50,579 bases of DNA, from NCBI GenBank assembly GCA_001603665.1, contig LUZN01000051.1, positions 1 to 50,579 on the forward strand, in the 5' to 3' direction. The DNA comes from Bacteroidales bacterium Bact_22. Its GTDB lineage: Bacteria; Bacteroidota; Bacteroidia; Bacteroidales; F082. The position numbers and the translations under genes were made by a program. Of the stretch, positions 37,605 to 46,243 are shown one piece after another (the first letter of the stretch is position 1; each line of letters starts with the position of its first letter). The notes beneath the pieces were generated by a model. That model was not told the DNA's origin, ran no database searches, and saw only the letters and a list, made by a program, of their open reading frames with translations.

Positions 37605-38944
37605 GTAATCCTGTGTACATCGTAGGCCTCGATATCGGCACTACAAAGATCGCCTGCATCGTCGGCGAAAAAGTTGAGAATGGAAAGATTGTCATCCGTG
37701 GATATGGAAAAACGGAATCGACAGGTGTTAAACGCGGTATGGTTTTCAATATCGAGGAGACCGTCAATGCTATCAGAAGGGCTGTCGACCAGGCCTCTGA
37801 GCAGTCGAATGTCGACATCAAGACGGTTAACGTCGGTATCGCCGGCCATCACATCCGCAGTGTGCAGCATCGCGGCGTGCTGATGCGCGACAACCCTAAT
37901 GTTGAAATCACGGAGGAAGAGATCGACCGTCTGCGTCAGGATGTCTTCAAACTCGGCATGACACCGGGCGAAGAGATCATCGACGTCATTCCTCAGGAAT
38001 ATATCGTCGACGACGAGATGGGTATCCGTCATCCTAAAGGAATGCTGGGTAACAAGCTCGAGGCGAACTTCCACGTCATCATCGGACAGGTGGCGGCAGC
38101 GCGTAACATCATCACCTGCATACATCAGGCCGGTCTCGAGATGGAACACATGATTCTTGAACCTATCGCTTCAGCTGAGGCAGTTCTCGGTGAGGAAGAG
38201 AAAGAAGCGGGTGTGGCACTCGTCGACATCGGCGGCGGCACGACAGATATCGCCATCTTCTACGATAACATCATCTACCACACCGCAGTCATCCCGTTCG
38301 GCGGTAACGTCATCACCGAAGACATCCGTCAGGGCTGCTCCATCATCAAGAAACACGCTGAAGAGATCAAGGTGAAGTTCGGATCGGCAGTGGCATCGGA
38401 GAACCGCGACGACGAGGTGGTGTCAATCCCTGGCATCCGTGGACGCGAGCCGAAAGAGATATCATTCAAGAACCTGGCAAACATCATCCAGGCTCGTCTG
38501 AGCGAGATCTTCGACATCGTGAACAACGAGATTCAAAAGGTCAACAGCGAGCATAAGCTCATCGCAGGCATAGTGCTCACAGGCGGCGGCGCGATGATGA
38601 AACATATACAACAGCTGGCAGCATTTAAGACCGGTCTCGACGTGCGTATCGGCTACCCGAACGAGTATCTCGCCAACGACACAGCCGAAGAGCTGGCAAG
38701 CCCGATGTATTCGACAGGTGTCGGTCTCGTGATTGAAGGTATCGCCCGTTACGAGGCAGCCTTGAAACACGGTCAGATCGGCGTCAGCAACGGCCTGATT
38801 TACCAGCCGGAAGCACAGGAGATCCATACCGAAGAGAAGAGCGAGGAACCTAAGGTCAAGAAGCCATGGTGGGAAGGCATCATCACAGGCTTTGCCGGAA
38901 AATTCCTCAAAGACGATGATATTGAAAATGAGAAAATAGATTAA
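37601..38944 (+). CDS. ftsA: Cell division protein FtsA
   Basis: A 447-residue actin-fold ATPase that anchors FtsZ to the membrane. IVGLDIGTTKIACIVGE (phosphate 1), VALVDIGGGTTDIAIF (phosphate 2), and VLTGGGAMMKHIQQL (adenosine motif) are clear, with the FtsA-specific 1C domain between. The C-terminus has an amphipathic membrane-targeting helix (WWEGIITGFAGKFLKD). Overlaps ftsQ by 4 bases, 11 bases before ftsZ. Confidence 0.98.
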   Translation: MSNPVYIVGLDIGTTKIACIVGEKVENGKIVIRGYGKTESTGVKRGMVFNIEETVNAIRRAVDQASEQSNVDIKTVNVGIAGHHIRSVQHRGVLMRDNPNVEITEEEIDRLRQDVFKLGMTPGEEIIDVIPQEYIVDDEMGIRHPKGMLGNKLEANFHVIIGQVAAARNIITCIHQAGLEMEHMILEPIASAEAVLGEEEKEAGVALVDIGGGTTDIAIFYDNIIYHTAVIPFGGNVITEDIRQGCSIIKKHAEEIKVKFGSAVASENRDDEVVSIPGIRGREPKEISFKNLANIIQARLSEIFDIVNNEIQKVNSEHKLIAGIVLTGGGAMMKHIQQLAAFKTGLDVRIGYPNEYLANDTAEELASPMYSTGVGLVIEGIARYEAALKHGQIGVSNGLIYQPEAQEIHTEEKSEEPKVKKPWWEGIITGFAGKFLKDDDIENEKID

Positions 38945-38955
38945 AACAATATAGC

Positions 38956-40626
38956 ATGACAGACTTAGTAAGATTTGACGAACCGGAAGAAAAACCTAAC
39001 ATCATCAAGGTTATGGGTGTCGGAGGCGGCGGAAGCAACGCTGTCACGCACATGTTTTCGGAAGGCATAACAGGTGTTGACTTCATTCTTTGCAACACCG
39101 ACGACCAGGCCCTGCAGAAGAGCCCGGTTGAAAATAAACTTCACATTGGCGACCACGCTTTAGGAGCCGGTAACATCCCGGCCGAAGGCCGTAAGGCAGC
39201 TGAGCAGACCGAGGATAAGATCCGTGAGGCGCTCGAAGGTGACACCAAGATGCTGTTTATCACAGCCGGTATGGGTGGCGGTACAGGCACAGGAGCCGCC
39301 CCTGTCGTGGCTAAGATAGCGAAAGAACTTGGAATACTCACAGTGGGTATCGTCACTCTGCCTTTCAGCTTCGAAGGCAAACGCCGTCAACAACAGGCGC
39401 AGGAAGGTATAGCCGAGCTGCGTAAGCATGTCGACGCACTTCTCGTGATAAGCAACGACAAACTCCGCGAAGAATATGGTAACATGAAGCTCACCGACGC
39501 CTTCAAGAAGGCCGACGATGTGTTGAAGATCGCTGCGAAAGGTATCGCTGAGATCATCACCGTGACAGGCTACGTCAACGTCGACTTCGAAGATGTCAAC
39601 AACGTGATGCGCGACAGCGGAAAGGCCATCATGGGCTCGGGCTACGCAGTAGGCGAAGACAGAGCTCTGCGTGCCGTGGAAGAGGCAGTGCATTCACCGC
39701 TTCTCGACGATTCCGACATCACAGGAGCAAAGAATATTCTCGTTTACATCACCTCTGGTACCGAAGAGGTTAAGCTCGACGAGGTGACCGAAATCAACGA
39801 ATATGTCCAGGATGCTACCGGCAAGGTGTCGGAGATCATCTGGGGCAACGGCGAGGATATGTCGCTCGAGGACGGACTCCGCGTGACACTCATCGCCACT
39901 GGTTTTGGCGAAGCCGAAGAGGTGAAGCAGATTCACAAATATACCTTTGCCGACAACAAACTCAAAGAACCTGAGAAAGAAGTGGCAAAACAAGAAGTCG
40001 CGATGGTGTTTGAAGAAGTCGAAGACGTGGTTTCTGATGTGAAAGAAGAAGCTGAAGCCGAACCTGAAGAGACGGCTCTGGAAGCACCTGTCACCGATAT
40101 GAAGATTGAGCCGGAAGATGACACTCCGCGCATCAAGGTGCACACGCTCTACGATGAAGATGAAAACCCGAAAGATAACTCCAAAGACGACGATGTCGAG
40201 GATTTCTCGGGCGACAGCGGCATCTTCGTGAAGAGAGTGGCTCCCGATGAGTCACGTTCCAACGAGACAGCAGCTCCGTCGGTGAGAAGATACGACAACC
40301 CGTTTACCTCTGACGACGACGATGTCGACGTTCCTGGTTTTAAGAATATGTCTGATAATCAAGGCGTTACGACTTTGAAAGTTGAGACGAAGCCTGCTCA
40401 GACCAAGCAGCTCGACCAGAAGGAGATCCTGCGCCGTCAGCGTTTCATGTCGTTCAACACCGACTTCAGAAACCAGGCTGATCTCGAGAGTTTCGAGAAC
40501 ATCCCGGCATATGCCAGGATGGGCATGAACATCGCCAACGACGATAAGGAACTGTCGCGATATTCGGTTGACAAAGAGTCGGGACTGCGTGAGGAGAACT
40601 CGTTCTTGCACGACAATGTAGATTGA
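38956..40626 (+). CDS. ftsZ: Cell division GTPase FtsZ
   Basis: A 556-residue tubulin-like GTPase forming the Z-ring. MGVGGGGSNAV (20-30), the tubulin signature GGGTGTG (107-113), and NVDFEDVNNVMRDSG for the catalytic T7 loop. From about residue 330 a long acidic linker of about 185 residues leads to the conserved peptide ENIPAYARMG and a tail ending NSFLHDNVD, which is usual for Bacteroidales and accounts for the length beyond the E. coli 383. Last division gene of the cluster; purN follows 2 bases later. Confidence 0.98.
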   Translation: MTDLVRFDEPEEKPNIIKVMGVGGGGSNAVTHMFSEGITGVDFILCNTDDQALQKSPVENKLHIGDHALGAGNIPAEGRKAAEQTEDKIREALEGDTKMLFITAGMGGGTGTGAAPVVAKIAKELGILTVGIVTLPFSFEGKRRQQQAQEGIAELRKHVDALLVISNDKLREEYGNMKLTDAFKKADDVLKIAAKGIAEIITVTGYVNVDFEDVNNVMRDSGKAIMGSGYAVGEDRALRAVEEAVHSPLLDDSDITGAKNILVYITSGTEEVKLDEVTEINEYVQDATGKVSEIIWGNGEDMSLEDGLRVTLIATGFGEAEEVKQIHKYTFADNKLKEPEKEVAKQEVAMVFEEVEDVVSDVKEEAEAEPEETALEAPVTDMKIEPEDDTPRIKVHTLYDEDENPKDNSKDDDVEDFSGDSGIFVKRVAPDESRSNETAAPSVRRYDNPFTSDDDDVDVPGFKNMSDNQGVTTLKVETKPAQTKQLDQKEILRRQRFMSFNTDFRNQADLESFENIPAYARMGMNIANDDKELSRYSVDKESGLREENSFLHDNVD

Positions 40627-40628
40627 TA

Positions 40629-41198
40629 ATGAAGCGATTAGCGATATTTGTGTCGGGAGGCGGCACTAACCTGCAGCGCATAGCTGAGTATTTCGCCCAG
40701 AATGAGGAGGTGGAGCTGGCCTGCGTTGTGAGTAACAACAAGGAAGCATACGCTAACCAGCGGGCGAAAAACCTCGGCATCCCGCTGCTGTTGGTCGACA
40801 AGCCTTATTTTACCAGCGATCAGTTCGTCGAGCGAATGAAAAATCTCGACATCGACCTCATCGTGCTGGCAGGTTTCCTGTGGCTCATCCCGCAAGGTCT
40901 CATCGACGCTTTCCCCAATAAAATCATCAATATCCATCCGGCTTTACTGCCGAAATATGGTGGAAAAGGCTTCTATGGTCATCATGTCCACGAGGCAGTG
41001 GTGGCGGCTCATGAACAGGAGTCGGGAATCACGATTCACTACGTGAATGAGCACTACGACAGCGGCAATATCATCTTCCAGAAAACAGTGGCACTTTCAC
41101 CTTCCGACACGCCCGACGACGTGGCGGCGAAGATTCATATCCTCGAGCAGGAGAACTTCCCGGTGGTGATAGAAAAGTTGCTGTTTGACAAAAAATGA
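40629..41198 (+). CDS. purN: Phosphoribosylglycinamide formyltransferase
   Basis: A 189-residue purine-synthesis enzyme using 10-formyl-tetrahydrofolate to formylate GAR. VSGGGTNLQRI for phosphate binding, NIHPALLPKYGGKGFYG with catalytic Asn/His, and the HYVNEHYDSGNIIFQ signature with catalytic Asp. ATG at 40629 (MKRLAIFVSGG) preferred over an upstream in-frame TTG. It is 2 bases after ftsZ, so probably co-transcribed with the dcw cluster. Confidence 0.96.
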   Translation: MKRLAIFVSGGGTNLQRIAEYFAQNEEVELACVVSNNKEAYANQRAKNLGIPLLLVDKPYFTSDQFVERMKNLDIDLIVLAGFLWLIPQGLIDAFPNKIINIHPALLPKYGGKGFYGHHVHEAVVAAHEQESGITIHYVNEHYDSGNIIFQKTVALSPSDTPDDVAAKIHILEQENFPVVIEKLLFDKK

Positions 41199-41199
41199 T

Positions 41200-41207
41200 T
41201 ATTTTTG
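41200..41207 (+). promoter_or_regulatory. DUF2147 gene promoter -7 box (TATTTTTG)
   Basis: TATTTTTG followed by CAAAAATTTTTAGG, immediately after the purN stop and ending 15 nt before the ATG at 41222. It decides the start against an upstream in-frame ATG at 41195 that would lie before the -7 box. Confidence 0.65.
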
Positions 41208-41221
41208 CAAAAATTTTTAGG

Positions 41222-41626
41222 ATGAAAAGAATATTTCTAACCATATTGTTTTTCGCTATCGCGTTGATTTCCAATGCCCAAATTGAAAAAATTCTGGGCG
41301 AATGGCGCACGGTGAACGACAAGACCGGTGAGACGGAAGGTGTTATTTTGTTTTATAAAGGCGACAATGGTCTTTATTACGGAAAGACTACTCACGTCTA
41401 TGAAAAAGGCAAGGAGCTTTTCGATGAGCAATACATTGGCATGGTTCTTATAAAGGATTTTAAGCTTGAAGACGGAAAACTCGTCGGCGGCACCCTTTAT
41501 GAGCCTCATGAAGATAAGACTTATTACGGCCGAATTTCATATAATGCCAAGAATAACACCTTGGAAGTCAGAGGTTCTCTCGATAGGAGAGGATGGATCG
41601 GACGAACCCAGATTTGGGTTAAATAG
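41222..41626 (+). CDS. DUF2147 family secreted protein
   Basis: A 134-residue protein. Signal peptide MKRIFLTILFFAIALISNAQ, then a compact beta-rich domain: ILGEWRTVNDKTGETEGVILFY, YYGKTTHVYEKG, GMVLIKDFKLEDGKLVGG, TYYGRISYNAKNNTLEVRGS (shortened to motifs), RRGWIGRTQIW. This matches the DUF2147 family, lipocalin-like periplasmic proteins of unknown function. Monocistronic or leading into the DUF389 gene 19 bases on. Confidence 0.9.
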   Translation: MKRIFLTILFFAIALISNAQIEKILGEWRTVNDKTGETEGVILFYKGDNGLYYGKTTHVYEKGKELFDEQYIGMVLIKDFKLEDGKLVGGTLYEPHEDKTYYGRISYNAKNNTLEVRGSLDRRGWIGRTQIWVK

Positions 41627-41645
41627 GTCATAAAAGCATAAGATT

Positions 41646-42983
41646 ATGAATAAATACTTAAAACGACTGATTCATATCGTCAACGTTAGGGAAAGCGTTG
41701 ATTATCAGACTGCTGACAGTTCGATACGCAACAATATCGCGTTCAGAGGTCCGAATGCTATCATTTTGGCCTGCGCCATCATCATTGCATCAGTCGGCCT
41801 GAACGTCAACTCAATCCCGGTGATCATCGGCGCAATGTTGATTTCGCCGGTCATGGGCCCTATCATGGGACTGGGTCTCGCCTTAGGTACCGAAGACGGC
41901 CATCTGCTGAAAGAATCTCTCAAGAATTACGCAGTGATGGTGCTCATCAGCATCTTGGCTTCGTCTATGTTTTTCCTTTTAAGTCCTCTTAACTTAGAGA
42001 ACCAATCGGAACTGCTGGCACGTACTAATCCTACCATTTACGATGTTTTGATAGCGCTTTTCGGCGGTTTTGCAGGTATCCTTGAGACTTCCCGCAAGGA
42101 GAAAGGTACGGTGATATCGGGTGTTGCCATCGCGACAGCCCTCATGCCGCCGTTATGTACCATCGGCTATGGCATTTCAGAGTTTCGACTGGTTTATATC
42201 TTCGGTGCTTTATATCTGTTTCTCATAAACACCATCTTTATCGCTCTGGCGACATTCCTTGCCGTAAAACTGTTCAAATTTCCGGCAGTGGAGACCACCG
42301 ACGACAATCATAAGCGTTTGTCGAAGAGATGGTACGCAGTGATTATGATCGTTGTCTTGGCCCCAAGTATCATAACGGCTATCAACGTGGTGAAGGAAAA
42401 TAATTTCAAGATCAACGCGTCGACTCTTGTCAAAAACAACAAAAACATGGGCAAGAGCTTTATTTACGACTATAAAACGAATTATTCACGTAAGTCGCAA
42501 ACCATTGAAATCTTTGTCGCAGGCGAAAATCTTAGTGATGAAGTAAGAGAAAAGCTTTACAATGAAGCGGAGTCGTATGGCATCATGCGCAGTCAGATTT
42601 TGATTCACGAAGATGCAACCATCATGCGTAAAGATATCTCTGAAGCCGAAATCATGAAGTCGGTTTACGAGCATACCGACAAGCAGATCAAGGCGTTGAA
42701 CGACAGTATAGGCAAGCTCAACGAGCGTCTTGTCGCGTATAATGAAAGCGTAATTCCTGTTAATGCAATTGCTCTGGAGCTGTTTGCACAGCATCCGCAG
42801 ATTACCAATGTGAGCATCACACGTGGCTCGACTGTCGACGCTGAGACGTCGGAGGAGACTGAACAGATTGTAGTGTTCATCACTGCTGAACAGCCAATAA
42901 AACAAGACCTTCACGAACAGATTGAACGCTGGCTGAAGGTGCGCTTGCAGAATGAGAATGTGTTAGTTGTAGAGGCTAAATAG
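41646..42983 (+). CDS. DUF389 family membrane protein
   Basis: A 445-residue inner-membrane protein. Residues about 35-255 hold six or so membrane helices with the DUF389 signature VIIGAMLISPVMGPIMGLGLALG and VISGVAIATALMPPLCTIGYG. The C-terminal 190 residues are soluble with a coiled-coil stretch (DKQIKALNDSIGKLNERLV). The family (also TIGR00341) is uncharacterised. The last 21 bases overlap the 3' end of the antiporter gene on the other strand. Confidence 0.9.
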   Translation: MNKYLKRLIHIVNVRESVDYQTADSSIRNNIAFRGPNAIILACAIIIASVGLNVNSIPVIIGAMLISPVMGPIMGLGLALGTEDGHLLKESLKNYAVMVLISILASSMFFLLSPLNLENQSELLARTNPTIYDVLIALFGGFAGILETSRKEKGTVISGVAIATALMPPLCTIGYGISEFRLVYIFGALYLFLINTIFIALATFLAVKLFKFPAVETTDDNHKRLSKRWYAVIMIVVLAPSIITAINVVKENNFKINASTLVKNNKNMGKSFIYDYKTNYSRKSQTIEIFVAGENLSDEVREKLYNEAESYGIMRSQILIHEDATIMRKDISEAEIMKSVYEHTDKQIKALNDSIGKLNERLVAYNESVIPVNAIALELFAQHPQITNVSITRGSTVDAETSEETEQIVVFITAEQPIKQDLHEQIERWLKVRLQNENVLVVEAK

Positions 42984-43925
42984 CATAAAGCCGACGTAGC
43001 CGAGGGTGAGAATCGCTCCCTCGAAACGCGAGATTTTCCTGCCTTTTCCGGTGAATACTGTCGTCAGCATGATGGCGTTGGCGGCAAAAAGTATCAGCAG
43101 TTGCTGATTCATCTTCGTGTCGAATGGCAAAGGTATTATCAGCGAGCTCACGCCGAGCACCATAAAGATATTCAAGATATTGGAACCCAGCACGTTACCT
43201 ATCGCGATTGCTGAGTTCTTTTTTAATGCCGCCACTATCGAGGTGATGAGCTCGGGTAGGGAAGTGGCGGTCGCAACCACCGTGAGGCCGACTGTGCTCT
43301 CGCTCATTCCCCAGCTTAGTGCCAGTTTCTGAGCATTATTTGAAACGAGTTCGCCGCCGATATAAAGGCCAATGACGCCTAAAAAGAGTTGAAATAAGGT
43401 TTTGCCCCAAGAAGAAGCTTTAGAGTACTCCGGGTCCTCCAAGGTCTCCAAGTTCTCGGAGTTCTTCTTGAAAGTCAGCCAAAGATATCCTGCTCCCATC
43501 GCCAGCAGCACCAATCCTTCCACCCAATTGATAGTTCCCGAAGTGCCACGGAAGAAATCATTTGCCATCAGCGTTATTGCAAAAGTGGCAATAAAACCTG
43601 CTGGAATATCTCGTCTTATCGAGATTCTGCTCACATCGATAGGATAAATCATCGCGCTAACTCCCAAAATCAGCAAGATGTTCATCGTATTACTGCCAAT
43701 GATATTTCCAATCGCCAGTCCAGGGCTCCCTTTGATGCACGAAAACACGTTGACAATCATCTCCGGCAGCGAAGTGCCAAACGCAACAATGGTCAAGCCA
43801 ATAATCAGCGGCGACATCTTAGCTCTCACACCGACACTCGTCGCCCCGTTCACGAGCCAATTGGCCCCTAAAATCAGCGCGCCGAAGCCCACAATAAGCA
43901 GAAATAATGGAAGTAATGCGGTCAT
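42963..43925 (-). CDS. Calcium/sodium antiporter (CaCA, YrbG-like)
   Basis: A 320-residue antiporter with about ten helices in two inverted Na_Ca_ex repeats. The first alpha repeat includes FGTSLPEMIVNVFS and GNIIGSNTMNILLILG, the second TATSLPELITSIVAA and GNVLGSNILNIFMVLG, with the ion-binding Glu and Asn/Ser residues in place. It exchanges Ca2+ for Na+ or H+ across the inner membrane. The central cytoplasmic loop (about 155-167, SENLETLEDPEYS) is encoded by a degenerate 9-bp tandem repeat. The 3' end overlaps the DUF389 gene by 21 bases. Confidence 0.93.
   Translation of the reverse strand: MTALLPLFLLIVGFGALILGANWLVNGATSVGVRAKMSPLIIGLTIVAFGTSLPEMIVNVFSCIKGSPGLAIGNIIGSNTMNILLILGVSAMIYPIDVSRISIRRDIPAGFIATFAITLMANDFFRGTSGTINWVEGLVLLAMGAGYLWLTFKKNSENLETLEDPEYSKASSWGKTLFQLFLGVIGLYIGGELVSNNAQKLALSWGMSESTVGLTVVATATSLPELITSIVAALKKNSAIAIGNVLGSNILNIFMVLGVSSLIIPLPFDTKMNQQLLILFAANAIMLTTVFTGKGRKISRFEGAILTLGYVGFMLFSLYN
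43426..43461 (+). repeat. Four degenerate 9-bp tandem repeats within the antiporter gene
   Basis: Units TACTCCGGG, TCCTCCAAG, GTCTCCAAG, TTCTCGGAG in 9-bp register. Same consensus (TTCTCCAAG) and same DNA strand as the murC array, but here the coding strand is the opposite one, so a different peptide results. Confidence 0.7.
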
Positions 43926-43941
43926 AATTATGCTTTGAAAA

Positions 43942-43974
43942 ATAAAGGAGAACCTGATTGGGATTCTCCTTTAT
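43942..43974 (-). terminator. Terminator of the kbl-tdh operon
   Basis: ATAAAGGAGAA (43942-43952) pairs perfectly with TTCTCCTTTAT (43964-43974). On the minus strand it is followed by TTTTTC, 17 bases after the tdh stop. Confidence 0.75.
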
Positions 43975-43991
43975 CTCAGTAATTGTTGATA

Positions 43992-44939
43992 CTACAGAAG
44001 CTTCTTCTTCAGTGTGTCAATCATATCCACTGTCATCTTGTCGAGGTCGTACTTCGGGTTCCAGCCCCACTCAGCGCGAGCGCAGCTGTCATCCATCTTG
44101 TTTGGCCAGCTGTCGGCGATAGCCTGACGAATCGGGTCGAATTTGTACTCCATCTCGAACTTCGGATAGTACTTCTTGATGGCGTTGTAGATGATCTCAG
44201 GGTCGAAGCTCATTGCTGTGACATTGAATGAGTTACGGTGCACGAGCTTGCTCGGATCAGCCTCCATGATGTCAACCATGGCATCCAAAGCATCTGGCAT
44301 ATACATCATGTCCATGTAAGTGCCTTTGCTGATTGGGCAGTAGAACTTCTCGCCCTTCACTGCCGCGTAGTAAATCTCGACAGCGTAGTCAGTTGTGCCA
44401 CCGCCTGGCAATGTGAGGTTCGAAATCAAGCCTGGGAAACGCACTGAACGTGTGTCAACGCCGAAACGTGTGAAGTAGTAGTCGCTCAGCAACTCACCTG
44501 TCACCTTGGTCACGCCGTAGATGGTGTTAGGACGCTGGATGGTGTCCTGAGGTGTGTTGTCGTGTGGTGTCGATGCGCCGAAAGCACCGATTGACGATGG
44601 GGTGAACACTGCGCAGTTGAACACGCGAGCCACCTCGAGGCAGTTCACCAACGAGCCGATACCGACGTTCCAACCCAACATCGGGTTCTTCTCTGCTGTT
44701 GCAGAAAGGATAGCCGCGAGGTTGTAGATGGTGTCGATGTTATATTTCTTAACCACTTCGACAATCTGCATCATCTGTGTCGAGTCGATTCTCTCAAAAG
44801 GACCGTTCTCGACGATCTCACCTGTCAAAGGGCGAAGATCCGATGCCACCACATTCTGGTTGCCGTAAGTAGCACGGAGCTTCTTCACCAATTCTGTTCC
44901 GATCTGTCCGCCGGAACCAACGATTAATATCTTTTTCAT
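43992..44939 (-). CDS. L-threonine 3-dehydrogenase (NAD-epimerase type)
   Basis: A 315-residue short-chain dehydrogenase/epimerase-fold enzyme. NAD site ILIVGSGGQIGTELV (4-18), SDLRP, IYNLAAILSA, catalytic Ser in TPSSIGAFG and Tyr/Lys in IYGVTKVTG. This UDP-galactose-4-epimerase-like form of threonine dehydrogenase oxidises L-threonine to 2-amino-3-ketobutyrate. The call rests on sequence plus the kbl gene 8 bases upstream, which uses that product. Confidence 0.9.
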   Translation of the reverse strand: MKKILIVGSGGQIGTELVKKLRATYGNQNVVASDLRPLTGEIVENGPFERIDSTQMMQIVEVVKKYNIDTIYNLAAILSATAEKNPMLGWNVGIGSLVNCLEVARVFNCAVFTPSSIGAFGASTPHDNTPQDTIQRPNTIYGVTKVTGELLSDYYFTRFGVDTRSVRFPGLISNLTLPGGGTTDYAVEIYYAAVKGEKFYCPISKGTYMDMMYMPDALDAMVDIMEADPSKLVHRNSFNVTAMSFDPEIIYNAIKKYYPKFEMEYKFDPIRQAIADSWPNKMDDSCARAEWGWNPKYDLDKMTVDMIDTLKKKLL

Positions 44940-44947
44940 TGAATTTC

Positions 44948-46135
44948 TTATTTAATAACGCCCAATTCTTTACCAATCTTCACGAATGCGTTGATACATT
45001 TGTCGAGATGTTCTTTCTCGTGTGCTGCCGAGATCTGCACGCGGATACGAGCCTGGCCTTTCGGAACGACAGGGTAGTAGAAGCCTGTCACGAAGATGCC
45101 TTCTTCCTGCATCTTGGCTGCGAACTTCTGTGAAAGCGGAGCGTCGTAGAGCATCACAGCGCAGATAGCCGACTCTGATGGTTTGCAGTCGAAGCCCTTA
45201 GCGAGCATCTGCTTGATGAAGTAGTCGGTGTTGGCGTGAAGCTTGTCCTGAAGCTCGTTGGTCTCAGCCATCATCTCGAACATACGGATACCTGCTGCCA
45301 CGAGACCTGGTGCCATTGAGTTGGAGAAGAGGTAAGGACGTGAGCGCTGACGCAGCATGTCGATGATTTCCTTACGACCTGTGGTGAAGCCGCCCATAGC
45401 GCCGCCAAATGCCTTGCCGAGTGTGCCGGTGAGGATTTCGATCTTGCCACGGAGGTTGTAGCGTTCTGTCACGCCGCGGCCTGTCTTGCCGACCACGCCA
45501 GCTGAGTGGCTCTCGTCAACCATCACCATGGCGTTGTATTTCTGTGCGAGTTCGTAAATCTTGTCGAGAGGGCAGACGTTGCCGTCCATCGAGAACACGC
45601 CGTCGGTGACGATGAGGCGGAAGCGGCATTTCTGTGCATCTTGGAGCTGTTTCTCGAGGTCAGCCATGTCGGCGTTAGCATAGCGGAAACGCTGTGCCTT
45701 GCAGAGACGCACGCCGTCGATGATAGAAGCGTGGTTCAAAGCGTCGCTGATGATAGCGTCCTGCTCGTTGAGCAATGGCTCGAACACACCGCCGTTGGCA
45801 TCGAAGCAAGCGGCATATAAAATAGTATCCTCAGTGCCGAAGAACTCAGCGATTTTCTGCTCGAGTTTCTTGTGGAGGTCCTGGCAACCGCAGATGAAAC
45901 GGACTGATGCCATTCCGAAACCGCGTTCGTCCATGCCTTTCTTTGCTGCTGCGATAAGCTCCGGATTGTTACCAAGTCCGAGGTAATTGTTTGCGCAGAA
46001 GTTCAAGCATTTCTTGCCTTTCACAAGGATTTCAGCACCCTGAGGGCTTTCAATGATACGTTCATTCTTATAGAGGCCATCGGCTTCAATCTGAGCCAAT
46101 TCCTTCTTCAGATACTCTTGAAAGTTTGTATACAT
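44948..46135 (-). CDS. kbl: Glycine C-acetyltransferase (2-amino-3-ketobutyrate CoA ligase)
   Basis: A 395-residue PLP enzyme of the alpha-oxoamine synthase family that splits 2-amino-3-ketobutyrate with CoA into glycine and acetyl-CoA. LNFCANNYLGLGNN, RFICGCQDLH, VMVDESHSAGVVG (Asp207, His210) and the PLP lysine Lys241 in TGTLGKAFGGAMGG are all present. The frame continues far upstream, but MYTNFQEYLKKEL at 46135 is the native start and the extension is antisense to cysS. Operon kbl-tdh. Confidence 0.97.
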   Translation of the reverse strand: MYTNFQEYLKKELAQIEADGLYKNERIIESPQGAEILVKGKKCLNFCANNYLGLGNNPELIAAAKKGMDERGFGMASVRFICGCQDLHKKLEQKIAEFFGTEDTILYAACFDANGGVFEPLLNEQDAIISDALNHASIIDGVRLCKAQRFRYANADMADLEKQLQDAQKCRFRLIVTDGVFSMDGNVCPLDKIYELAQKYNAMVMVDESHSAGVVGKTGRGVTERYNLRGKIEILTGTLGKAFGGAMGGFTTGRKEIIDMLRQRSRPYLFSNSMAPGLVAAGIRMFEMMAETNELQDKLHANTDYFIKQMLAKGFDCKPSESAICAVMLYDAPLSQKFAAKMQEEGIFVTGFYYPVVPKGQARIRVQISAAHEKEHLDKCINAFVKIGKELGVIK

Positions 46136-46167
46136 GATATGTAAATTTAGAATTTTTTCTTTGGCCA

Positions 46168-46175
46168 CAAAATTA
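46168..46175 (-). promoter_or_regulatory. kbl-tdh promoter -7 box (TAATTTTG)
   Basis: Minus-strand TAATTTTG, 33 nt before the kbl ATG, facing away from the cysS promoter. Confidence 0.55.
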
Positions 46176-46219
46176 CAAAATCTCTTGGATAATTGTATCG
46201 GTTTTCTAAAAAATATTCG

Positions 46220-46227
46220 TACCTTTG
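46220..46227 (+). promoter_or_regulatory. cysS promoter -7 box (TACCTTTG)
   Basis: TACCTTTG followed by CAAAAATTTTGG, ending 17 nt before the ATG at 46244. It rules out the longer in-frame start at 46193. Confidence 0.65.
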
Positions 46228-46243
46228 CAAAAATTTTGGAAAT

